From an uncultured Granulicella sp. (GTDB lineage: Bacteria > Acidobacteriota > Terriglobia > Terriglobales > Acidobacteriaceae): DNA of 32,126 bases. Each line of letters begins with the position of its first letter. Positions within the stretch are counted from its first letter, which is position 1. The translations under genes were made by a program, and so were the position numbers. Below, one piece after another: positions 17,144 through 25,190 of the stretch. The DNA lies in contig CAIZFH010000262.1 in assembly GCA_903932155.1 (NCBI GenBank), positions 1-32,126 on the forward strand. The letters are read 5' to 3'. The notes under the pieces are model-generated. The model worked only from the letters and a program-made list of their open reading frames with translations. It made no database searches and was not told the origin of the DNA.

Positions 17144-17900
17144 TGATAGGAACTTGGATTAACCGCAGTGCTCAAAAACTGCATCGGCAAGGGTATACGT
17201 TGCAGCTGTGCCGAGCGCCGAACAATACGAGTTCTTGGCGGCGGGAATTCTCTAGTTGAAAGCCGAGGGAAGATTGCCCCCGCTGGGTTTGATGAATCTT
17301 CAAGAAATCGTGAACGTCGGAAAACCCCGTGTGTGTATTACGTGTGTAATTTCCTCTATTTTCGCGCTTTCTGCGTATCGTGAGTGCCTCAGAATCTGTA
17401 ACTTACGTGTTTTCAATACCGGTGCACAGTCCGACTCCCGCCGCCTCCACCATATATTTTTTTCAATAGTTTATAGGGTTGTTTGCTCTGTTGCGGGTGC
17501 AGCGTGTGCAGATCACTTTTGTCATTCGATCTCTCATCGGTGAATAGTGTAAATACAGCCCGCAGCGAGATAAAGTGAATAGCTGCGCTAAAGCTCGGCA
17601 TTCGAAAATCATCGAACACTTGCACTCCAAACTTCCGTTATTAATGTCACGTTCAGCATGGCCCGTCCGAAACGACTTTACTCGATCCCGGCTTCAAGGG
17701 CACTACACTCTGGTGAGCCAGAGCATTTCTCTCGAAGCAAAGGGAGTAATAGGGGCTTACTCAGATATGTGATTTGAGACATGCAAGTTAGCCAGCAAGT
17801 CCAGTCACCCCAACTATCGGGACGATGCCCCGCCATAGCTTCTCCCGTGGTACTCTTCCGCAATAGAATTTCCTGGAACTAATTCCGCGATTGGAATCAG
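17144..17900. other. Right island end and flanking non-coding region
   Basis: No gene is supported in this 757-base stretch. Inside the island (to 17452) it holds TTACGTGTGTAATTT at 17338-17352 and TTACGTGTTTTCAA at 17403-17416, possible recombinase arm sites, then the attR copy. Beyond 17452 the sequence is the host region that would follow the tmRNA in an island-free strain. Short frames on both strands lack ribosome sites and recognisable products. Confidence 0.5.
17432..17452 (+). repeat. attR: duplicate of the tmRNA 3' end
   Basis: These 21 bases are identical to 12780-12800. The bases just upstream (CAGTC) differ from the tmRNA (GGTTC), so only the attachment core is duplicated and there is no second tmRNA. 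Confidence 0.85.
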
Positions 17901-19175
17901 ATGAAGCGACGTGACGTGTTGAAGTCCGGTTTCGCTTTGGGGGCGGCGCGAATGACATTCAAAGAGCTTGCCTATGGCGAAGCGCAGGCTGGTGGGGCTA
18001 CGGCGGTTCGGCTTACCGACGACCGCGCGAGTTGGGTGGCGATGCTGGACCGGATCTGCAAGCCGCTGTTCGAAGCGCTGAGTGAGCGGCGGCTGAAACA
18101 GGTGATGCCGGTGGAGGCGTATGCCGGCGAGCAGCAGCACCGGCGGCAGACGACCTATCTGGAGGCGCTGGGGCGAGCTCTTGCAGGCATCGCTCCGTGG
18201 CTGGAAGGTGGGGCGGTCACGGGCACCGAGGGCCAGCTTCGCGAGCGATACTGCGTGCTGGCAAGAGCTGCAATTACCTCAGCAGTCGACAAGGAATCGC
18301 CGGATTACATGGACTTCGGCGGCGACCGGCAGACGATTGTCGATACCGCATTTCTTTCGCTCGCGATCCTCCGTGCTCCGCACCAGCTGCGCGAGAAGCT
18401 GCCGGTTGAGGTTCGGTCGCGATTGGCGGATGCAATGCGGGCGACCCGCGCGCTGTTAGGAAACTACAATAACTGGCTACTGTTCGCGGCCATCATTGAG
18501 GCCGGACTGTTTGCCCTGGGCGAGCCTTGGGACCGGATGCGCGTGGATTACGCGCTGCGCGAGCATGCGAACTGGTATCTCGGCGATGGGACTTATGGCG
18601 ATGGGCCCAACTTTCACCAGGACTACTACAACTCGTTTGTGATTCTGCCCTTTCTGACCATGCTGATGGATACGGTTGGTGCACAGGAAGCGGCATGGAC
18701 TGAAATGGCGAGCGCGATCCGCGAGCGCGCGGCGCGCTCTGCGGCGATTCAGGAGCGCTGTATCGCGCCGGATGGCAGCTATCCTATCGTAGGGCGATCC
18801 ATCGCGTATCGCTGCGGTGCGTTCCAGCAGCTTGCTGACGCCGCCTTGCGCCACGCGCTTCCCTCAGAGATATCGCCGCAACAGGTGCGCGGCGCATTGA
18901 CGGCGGTGATGCAGCGGACGCTGACGCCGGCGGGCACGTTCGACCAGAATGGTTGGCTGCAAATCGGCGTTGCCGGACACCAGCCGTCCGCGGGCGAAGT
19001 TTACATCTCTACCGGCAGCCTTTACCTCTGTACTGCGATATTTCTTCCCCTTGGGTTGCCAGCCGAAGATCGGTTCTGGAGCGGTGCAGCGGCGCCGTGG
19101 AGTTCGCTGAAGATTTGGGGCGGCGCGGACTTCAATGCAGACCATGCCCTGGAGGGGCGACAACGCGGCGATTGA
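17901..19175 (+). CDS. Secreted DUF2264-family protein, probable glycoside hydrolase
   Basis: This 424-residue protein begins MKRRDVLKSGFALGAA, a twin-arginine (Tat) type signal, so it is probably exported folded. The rest matches the DUF2264 family, an all-helical (alpha/alpha-barrel-like) fold. Recognisable stretches are DYMDFGGDRQTIVDTAFLSLA, NNWLLFAAIIEAGL, and YLGDGTYGDGPNFHQDYYNSFV with several candidate acidic catalytic residues, then GSYPIVGRSIAYRCGAFQ. DUF2264 proteins occur in polysaccharide-utilisation loci and some are grouped with uronic-acid-specific hydrolases; I cannot assign the exact substrate. It converges with the GH115 gene 67 bases away, the first of three carbohydrate enzymes. 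The start is supported only by GGAA shortly before the ATG. Confidence 0.8.
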   Translation: MKRRDVLKSGFALGAARMTFKELAYGEAQAGGATAVRLTDDRASWVAMLDRICKPLFEALSERRLKQVMPVEAYAGEQQHRRQTTYLEALGRALAGIAPWLEGGAVTGTEGQLRERYCVLARAAITSAVDKESPDYMDFGGDRQTIVDTAFLSLAILRAPHQLREKLPVEVRSRLADAMRATRALLGNYNNWLLFAAIIEAGLFALGEPWDRMRVDYALREHANWYLGDGTYGDGPNFHQDYYNSFVILPFLTMLMDTVGAQEAAWTEMASAIRERAARSAAIQERCIAPDGSYPIVGRSIAYRCGAFQQLADAALRHALPSEISPQQVRGALTAVMQRTLTPAGTFDQNGWLQIGVAGHQPSAGEVYISTGSLYLCTAIFLPLGLPAEDRFWSGAAAPWSSLKIWGGADFNADHALEGRQRGD

Positions 19176-19242
19176 TTTTGACTTTGTATGCCCCGCATTT
19201 GCGTTAGCAATGATGACACCGATGGAGCGTTGATCGTGAGCT

Positions 19243-22032
19243 CTATCGGGTATCTGCTATGGTCTCGGGCGGCACCGGATAGGCAGGCGGCGCACCGGGG
19301 AAGGTGACGACAAGGTGCTCAAAGACCACGCCCGGGTCGCGGTAGAGCAAACGAATGGTGTGCTTTCCCGGCGCAAGTGGACCGAGCGGAACGGTCGCTA
19401 TCGCCGAATTCCGTAATACGTTCGCCGACCAGGTCTCCGTGTCGGGGCCATGGCCGTCTGGGCCGGAGGCATCCAGCTCTATAGGCACGCCGCCATCCAG
19501 CGCCACCGCATAGCGCAGTCGGTGATCGGAGTCCACGGCGAACGTCGGCAGCAGATGCAGTGCCAGCGTCGCCGGGCCTGAACCGGAAATGGTGAAGTCG
19601 TACTCCAGCCACGCGGTCGGATTGGGAGTTTCGCCGGACCGTATCCACGGCAGATCGAGGATGGCCAGCAGCCCTGGCCTGCCATACACGACCGAGTCGC
19701 CCGAGATGCTCAGGTCGGGAAGTACGCGCCACTGCGCCGCGGCGGGATCGAGCGGCGCGACCTTGGGGCTAAAGGTGGAGCTGTCCGACTTGCGCGCAAA
19801 ATGCGCGGCATTGATGGACACCGTATTTTGCTGCTGACGAAAGCCGACAGCAGGAGCGCCGGTCATGAACTGGTAGGACAAATCGAGCGCCCCCGCCTCC
19901 CAAGCGGCTGGAAGCCCCATTGCCATATCGGCCTTGGTCCCAGTTGCGGGCATCTCGAAGGCATGCCGCTCACGTGGTGCGGCGGACATGATCCCGTCCC
20001 ACTTGCCGCCCTCTAGAGAGTTGTACTTCGCCGTCAACGACTGAACGGCATCGTAGGCACTGCGAACGTGGGCCGTGTCGCCGGGGAGAGTTGCTTCACT
20101 GTGCTTTGGATCGTAAAACATGATGGAGTCCAGAAAGGTCAGGTCGGCATAGAGGAACTTCTCATTCATCGCCGCTGACGCTTCGACCGGGTACCCTGCC
20201 AGTTCGAAGAAAGCACTCGCGTACTGCGGCGGCAGCTTCTCCGCAATCCCTGTAGCTTCCCTGCGCAGGGCCACCCAGGCCGCAAGACGCGTGCTGTTCT
20301 GATCTACGTGCCCATCGCTGCCCCATGAATTCGGATTGAACTCCGTCCGCTGGATGCCGTCGTTGTAGCCGTTAAAGCCCATGAACTCCGGCTTGCGGAT
20401 GAAGTCGAGATTGTAATAGCGAGTCATCACATCGGCGATGGCGGGCGAATTGGCCGTAGGGAACAGTTGTCCAAACCACTGCGTCAGCCACTCCCGTTGG
20501 CTCAGCTTCGCCGTTCCCGGTTCATCCCACGCCAGCTGCATGAAGTAGTCAATGTCGATCTCCGCTGGCTTCAAATCTCCCACATTCAATATCCAGTACT
20601 TGCGCGCGTTGTGGTCGTAGGCCTTGGTCATCTCCTCCTGAATCAGCGCTGGCGGTGTGCTGCACAGCCACAGATAATCGTGTGGAGAGCCCCAATACGA
20701 CACGTGGTAATACACGCCCGATCCCCCTGCGCGTTTCTGTTCGGCGGCGTTGGGCAGTTCACGGATGTATCCGTAGTTATCGTCAGTCCATCCCAGTGTC
20801 ACGTCGTCAGGAACCTTCATGCCAACGCGGTACAAATCGAGGCTCTCTTTATAGACCCAGATCACCTGCGGAATCTTCGTAACTTCCGGATTCACTCGCT
20901 TGGCCAGCAGCGCGCGCTGGGCGGCCATTACGTCTTCGACGAGCTTCGCCTTCACCGCGGGGGTGCCCGTCGCTTCCAATCCAGAGTCGTGTACGCCGCG
21001 CAGACCGACCGTATAAAAGTTCTCATACTTGCCGTTCTCCTGGAGCCGCTTGTCCCAGTAAGCATTCATCGCGGGTGCGTTTGTCTGGTAGTTCCACGGG
21101 CCGTCGCCCTTGGGCGGAACATCCTCGTTCCACTCGCCTACATTGTTGCGTAGCAGCGCCTCGGAGTGCGAAGAGCCCATCACAATGCCCCACTTATCAG
21201 CCAGGCGCGCGTTCTCCGGCACGGCGTTGAACGGAAGCGACCCGGGATGCATCGCCGGCCACAGAGAGTTGGCGTGCAGCCGTAGCAGCAACTCGAAGAT
21301 GCGTACATAAGTATTGGGCCCGACGTTTCCCTTTCCGTTGTCCACCGTCGGATCCATCATCTTCGCGGCCCATGGGCGCAGGCCCCAGTCCTCGTCGTTC
21401 AGAAAGATGCCGCGGTACTGCACCGATGGCTCACCCTGCATATGCAGCCCCGGTTGCACATACACCGCTGCGTGGTGCGCAACGGGAACATCCGCCCACC
21501 ATGCCCATGGAGAGACCCCCATCTGGCGCGATAAAGTAAAGAGGGCAAAGGCCGCTCCTCGACGGTCGCTGCCCGCTATCACCAATGCACGCCTCACCCC
21601 GGGAATCGGTGCTGAAACCACCGCTGTGACTGCGCTCTCCCACTTCCCAGCAACAGCTCCTGTGTTGATCGCATGCGAAGCGGCCAGGCGGTCGATCTCA
21701 GCAGATTTTCCAAGCACTCCCACAAGTATCAGGTTCGCGGGAAGCGGAGCGGCAAGCGAGGTCAGCATGCGCGGTTTCACGCCGGTGACCTGTTCCACGT
21801 CAGACGCGAAGGACTCCGCGGCAACCCGCACAGTCTCTGCATTGCCCGGCGCAACATAGATTGCCGCCGCCTGGCCGTTGGCCGCGATGGAAAACTCATC
21901 GGAGCTGGCAGCGCGGTCAAGATCGAGTATTGGAACCTGTGCGCTGGCTTGCTGCGAGATCAGCGCGAGACACACCAACATCGCGAATAGAATCAAGCCC
22001 TGTATTTCCGCAAAGTGTCTAACTCGACGCAT
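19243..22032 (-). CDS. GH115 alpha-glucuronidase, secreted
   Basis: This 929-residue protein has a Sec signal peptide (about 1-31, hydrophobic core LILFAMLVCLALI ending ASA). GH115 enzymes remove glucuronic acid or its 4-O-methyl ether from xylan and related side chains, including arabinogalactan. Family features are an N-terminal alpha/beta domain (NLILVG, VIAGSDRRGAAFALFTLS), the catalytic barrel with LNDEDWGLRPW (211-221), LHANSLWPAMH (252-262), GIVMGSSHSEALLRN (282-296) and YHVSYWGSPHDYLWL, a helical segment (QYASAFFELAGYPV), and a C-terminal beta-sandwich (WLEYDFTISGSG...GKHTIRLL). GGGA precedes the ATG. It is downstream of GH106 and PL4 on the same strand, so the set looks aimed at glucuronic-acid-decorated pectin or hemicellulose. 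Confidence 0.93.
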   Translation of the reverse strand: MRRVRHFAEIQGLILFAMLVCLALISQQASAQVPILDLDRAASSDEFSIAANGQAAAIYVAPGNAETVRVAAESFASDVEQVTGVKPRMLTSLAAPLPANLILVGVLGKSAEIDRLAASHAINTGAVAGKWESAVTAVVSAPIPGVRRALVIAGSDRRGAAFALFTLSRQMGVSPWAWWADVPVAHHAAVYVQPGLHMQGEPSVQYRGIFLNDEDWGLRPWAAKMMDPTVDNGKGNVGPNTYVRIFELLLRLHANSLWPAMHPGSLPFNAVPENARLADKWGIVMGSSHSEALLRNNVGEWNEDVPPKGDGPWNYQTNAPAMNAYWDKRLQENGKYENFYTVGLRGVHDSGLEATGTPAVKAKLVEDVMAAQRALLAKRVNPEVTKIPQVIWVYKESLDLYRVGMKVPDDVTLGWTDDNYGYIRELPNAAEQKRAGGSGVYYHVSYWGSPHDYLWLCSTPPALIQEEMTKAYDHNARKYWILNVGDLKPAEIDIDYFMQLAWDEPGTAKLSQREWLTQWFGQLFPTANSPAIADVMTRYYNLDFIRKPEFMGFNGYNDGIQRTEFNPNSWGSDGHVDQNSTRLAAWVALRREATGIAEKLPPQYASAFFELAGYPVEASAAMNEKFLYADLTFLDSIMFYDPKHSEATLPGDTAHVRSAYDAVQSLTAKYNSLEGGKWDGIMSAAPRERHAFEMPATGTKADMAMGLPAAWEAGALDLSYQFMTGAPAVGFRQQQNTVSINAAHFARKSDSSTFSPKVAPLDPAAAQWRVLPDLSISGDSVVYGRPGLLAILDLPWIRSGETPNPTAWLEYDFTISGSGPATLALHLLPTFAVDSDHRLRYAVALDGGVPIELDASGPDGHGPDTETWSANVLRNSAIATVPLGPLAPGKHTIRLLYRDPGVVFEHLVVTFPGAPPAYPVPPETIADTR

Positions 22033-22195
22033 TATTATCTTCCCACGCTCAAACCGAATGATTGCCGGACTAAGTGTAGTGCACCCTGCTGATTTAATCA
22101 GACGAATCCGTAGCTTAGATCACTGTTAGAGCTTGGAACCCACATAAACCTGCTGGCTTAAGACCCGCGCTAGTACGGCTATCTGTCGATACGGC

Positions 22196-25033
22196 CTAAT
22201 ATGCAACCAGCTTGACTGAACCCAGCAAACCCGACGTCGCAGGCGTTGCTGAGGCTCCTCGCCCTCCAGCTCCGGTTCCGGCAGGCGGCGCTCCAGTTAC
22301 AGCCGCTCCAGCACTTGTACCAGCCGGTCTCCGCCGCGCACCTGTACCTGCTGCTCCTGCACCTGAAGCAGCGGCCAATCCTGCAACCGGACTCGCTGCT
22401 GTTACAGCAGCAGGCGCTCCCGCCGATGCTTGGCTCACATTGGCATATACCTCGATCTTCAGATCATTCACTCCCGCTTTCAGATCACTGGTCACATCCC
22501 ATCGATAAGGTTGGAACGATCGTGCGCCCACCTCTTTTCCGTTCAGTGTCACATGCGCATAGTCATGCACATCGGCGATCTCCAGATACACATGCTTCCC
22601 CTTCGGCGTTGCGATTGCCGTGAATTGCATGCTGTACGTCGCCGGTCCGGCAAACGACTTCGTACCCAGCTCTTCCCATGACTTAATCGAAGTAGTTATC
22701 TGCTTGCCGTTCAGGTCCAGCTTCCAGTCGCCACTCAAATCCGCAAACGGTTCACCCGATACAAACGACGGCTCCGCAGCGGCAACTCCTTTCGGCAGCG
22801 GACCCACCACGATCACCTTTGCCTCATACGGCCCCAGTGTCAGTGGAATTCGCACTGCATCTGCCCCATCCGCCGTCGCCGCTACCATGGGATGGATCTC
22901 GCCAGTCGCCAGGTCCCAGTCCTGCACGGCACCATGTCCCGCAATCGTTGCCATGCGCTTCTCCGTCGCCGTGCTCTCATTGAAGAAGAAGTACATATCG
23001 CCGTCGGTCCACTTGCGGTGCGTATAGGTCAGCCTCGGAAATGCCGTGTCCAGCTTCACATCTGGCTTGGGGAGCGCTGCGATAACAGCCGGAGTGATGT
23101 CGCCCGACGATTCGATCAGCGTTGCAAAGCTCAGGTCCGGCTTCTCCTTCATATCCAGGTACGTCTTGTCCAGAACCAGGCTGGGCGTCTTGCCTACGAA
23201 GATCACCTTTCCGCCCTGCTTCGTGAACGCCTGCAAGCGCTCCAGCCCGATGCGCGTAATCACCGTCATCGACGGAAACACGATGGCCTTGTAGGTCTGC
23301 CCGCTCAGGTTCTTGAAGCCGCCATTCTCCAATGTCGCCACTGAACTCAGCGACTGCTCGTCAAAGTAATCCCAGTCCACCTGGTGCTCGAACAACTGCC
23401 AGCCCAACTTGGTGGTGCTGTGGTCGGCCTCCGTCGCTGCATCGCCGCCCAGCCAGATCGTGTTGACCGGATGGTAGAGTCCCACCTGCGCCGCCGGACG
23501 CCCAATCGCCATCAGATAGCCGCCGCGGTTGGTATACCACGCTGTCTCCGGCGAATCCGGCGGAACGGACTCCGATGCCTGACCCGCTGTCCCGTCGCCG
23601 CCACCGCCGCGCAGCCCAGGAACCCGGATCTGCAGCGCGTTGATCCCGCGCACCAGTTGATAGTTGATCTGATACTTGCCGTCCACCCCCGTTCCGCCAC
23701 CCGATTCCGTCCAAACCTGTGGCCTGCCGAATAGATGAGCCGCAGAACTCGCCAGCTTGGGGAAGTTGTTATTCACCGTCCAGGTTCCGTCGGCCTGGTG
23801 TACCGCGCCCGGCACAAGTTTGCTCAGGTTGTCGATCCCCGGCACCTGCACATACCGGTAGCCGCGGAAAAAGTCAGCCGCCTGGTGCGCTACCGCCAGC
23901 ATCGTCTCTTCGTGGCCAATGTGGACCAGATACTCCACGTTGTGTGCCTTCGCCCAGTTCGCCTGTTCGCCAAAGAATGAGCTGCGGAAGATGCCGCTCC
24001 ACACATCCGTATAATCCGCGGCGGCGCGTACCGATTGCTCTGTCGATTCGCGATTGAACCACTGGGGCATATATTGCGTCACATCGTAGCCCTTCTGCAC
24101 CTTGAACTGCTCCGGCAAAGTCGGACTCCACGGCGTGAACTGGTATTCGGGCTCATCGCCAAAGAAACCCAGAACGGTCTTGCCGAACTGGTCGCCCACC
24201 GCGCCATAGTAGGTGTCGTGCGTAATATGCAGGAACGAGTCCGTGGCTTTGGGGTCCAGATAGTCGATCAAAGAGTACAGCGAATCCTTCGCCCGCGTCC
24301 CATCCGCGCGATTGAAGCTGCGCGTGTTCGAGCTCAGGTAGGTGTGCCGCATGATCGTCACCTGCCAGTTGTAGCGCGGCTCATTCGGCGTCGAGCCCTC
24401 AGCAGGAATGATCCACCGCAGTTGTCCATTCGCCGGCACAGGGACCGGAATCACCTGCTTGATCGCCCCGCTCTCCTCGGTCTCCGTCGCCCAGATCGCC
24501 ATCGTATTCGCAGGCAAAGGCAGTTCCAGCGTCTCGCCGGGGTAAGCGCGGATCGTGATGTCTGCCAACAGCGCCTGCATCCCAAGTTGTGGGGTTCGCT
24601 CACTGATGTAGCCGCCCGCAAACCCACTCGGATAGTCGCTCTCGTCCTGGAACCAAAGCCGCATGTTCCGCTTCGCCGCCTCGGCCACGGTAAACTTCAC
24701 CTGGTCCATGTGTCCCGGCGAAAGATACGCTGGTTCGCCCGGTGCGCGCCGTCCCGGCGACAGGTTCACAATAAACATCCCATTGGCCGATAGCCGGTCG
24801 AAGTCGCGCACAATATTCGCCCGCACTACGGCTGGGTTTGCGCCATTCCAGCTCGCAAACGGCAGGATCGCCCCATACTCGTGCGGCGGAGATTTAAAGT
24901 TTGCTGCTGCCTCGCTGATCGTCGGATCCGTTAGCTCTTGCCATGGACGCTGCACTTGAGACTGCCCCAGCGACAACGTTGCCAGCACTGGATACAAGAG
25001 TGATAAGAGAGAAATCTTCAGGGCAGCCTTCAT
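22196..25033 (-). CDS. GH106 alpha-L-rhamnosidase, secreted
   Basis: This 945-residue protein matches the GH106 family, which removes terminal alpha-L-rhamnose from rhamnogalacturonan and other glycans. It has a Sec signal peptide (about 1-24), the N-terminal barrel with RLWFQDESDYPSG (125-137) and GFFGDEPEYQF (with the acidic GDEPE at 292-296), a glutamine-amidotransferase-like segment (KAIVFPSMTVITRIGLERL), and a C-terminal beta-sandwich (LEIADVHDYAHVTLNGKEVG...YRWDVTSDL). Residues 867-933 are an Ala/Gly/Pro/Ser/Thr-rich insertion placed before the final strand SGLLGSVKLVAY, which is unusual. The frame runs 40 codons further upstream, but that part is Arg-rich and unlike a signal peptide; the ATG at 25033 has GGAG upstream. 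It lies 157 bases after the PL4 gene. Confidence 0.92.
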   Translation of the reverse strand: MKAALKISLLSLLYPVLATLSLGQSQVQRPWQELTDPTISEAAANFKSPPHEYGAILPFASWNGANPAVVRANIVRDFDRLSANGMFIVNLSPGRRAPGEPAYLSPGHMDQVKFTVAEAAKRNMRLWFQDESDYPSGFAGGYISERTPQLGMQALLADITIRAYPGETLELPLPANTMAIWATETEESGAIKQVIPVPVPANGQLRWIIPAEGSTPNEPRYNWQVTIMRHTYLSSNTRSFNRADGTRAKDSLYSLIDYLDPKATDSFLHITHDTYYGAVGDQFGKTVLGFFGDEPEYQFTPWSPTLPEQFKVQKGYDVTQYMPQWFNRESTEQSVRAAADYTDVWSGIFRSSFFGEQANWAKAHNVEYLVHIGHEETMLAVAHQAADFFRGYRYVQVPGIDNLSKLVPGAVHQADGTWTVNNNFPKLASSAAHLFGRPQVWTESGGGTGVDGKYQINYQLVRGINALQIRVPGLRGGGGDGTAGQASESVPPDSPETAWYTNRGGYLMAIGRPAAQVGLYHPVNTIWLGGDAATEADHSTTKLGWQLFEHQVDWDYFDEQSLSSVATLENGGFKNLSGQTYKAIVFPSMTVITRIGLERLQAFTKQGGKVIFVGKTPSLVLDKTYLDMKEKPDLSFATLIESSGDITPAVIAALPKPDVKLDTAFPRLTYTHRKWTDGDMYFFFNESTATEKRMATIAGHGAVQDWDLATGEIHPMVAATADGADAVRIPLTLGPYEAKVIVVGPLPKGVAAAEPSFVSGEPFADLSGDWKLDLNGKQITTSIKSWEELGTKSFAGPATYSMQFTAIATPKGKHVYLEIADVHDYAHVTLNGKEVGARSFQPYRWDVTSDLKAGVNDLKIEVYANVSQASAGAPAAVTAASPVAGLAAASGAGAAGTGARRRPAGTSAGAAVTGAPPAGTGAGGRGASATPATSGLLGSVKLVAY

Positions 25034-25070
25034 GGCATCGACTCCGGATCGCATTCTTCGTTCGCGGAGG

Positions 25071-25100
25071 AGTATACCCACCCGTGTCAGCGAGGAGCAA
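25071..25100 (-). promoter_or_regulatory. Possible promoter of the GH106 gene
   Basis: On the minus strand TTGCTC (25095-25100) and TATACT (25071-25076) are 18 bases apart, 38 bases before the GH106 ATG. The context GGGTATACTC is the same as at the possible thiC -10 box. The -35 match is weak. Confidence 0.35.
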
Positions 25101-25190
25101 CGCCGCCGCCTCCACCTCGGTTCATTCCCCGCGAATCCGTACAAGCAGCCCATGGCGATTGCGATGGACTGCTTGCTTCCGGACTGGCCC

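Larger units (their letters stand above)
12801..17452. mobile_element. 4.65-kb tmRNA-integrated defence island without integrase
   Basis: The island is bounded by exact 21-base copies of the tmRNA 3' end (12780-12800 and 17432-17452). It contains one minus-strand operon: AbiEi, AbiEii and a TOTE-type primase-helicase. No integrase, excisionase, transposase or phage gene is seen, so it is either decayed or moved by a recombinase supplied elsewhere. Sequences next to both ends share TTACRTG-TTTT motifs that could be recombinase arm sites. Boundaries are seen directly; mobility is inferred. Confidence 0.8.

Noticed and set aside
17168-17543. Short open frames around the right end of the island
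   Set aside because: No ribosome sites and no recognisable domain; some run across the attachment site.
25103-25116. Fourteen-base match to the tmRNA 3' end upstream of GH106
   Set aside because: GC-rich triplet-like sequence; the match does not extend into the rest of the 21-base core and no island boundary is visible there.
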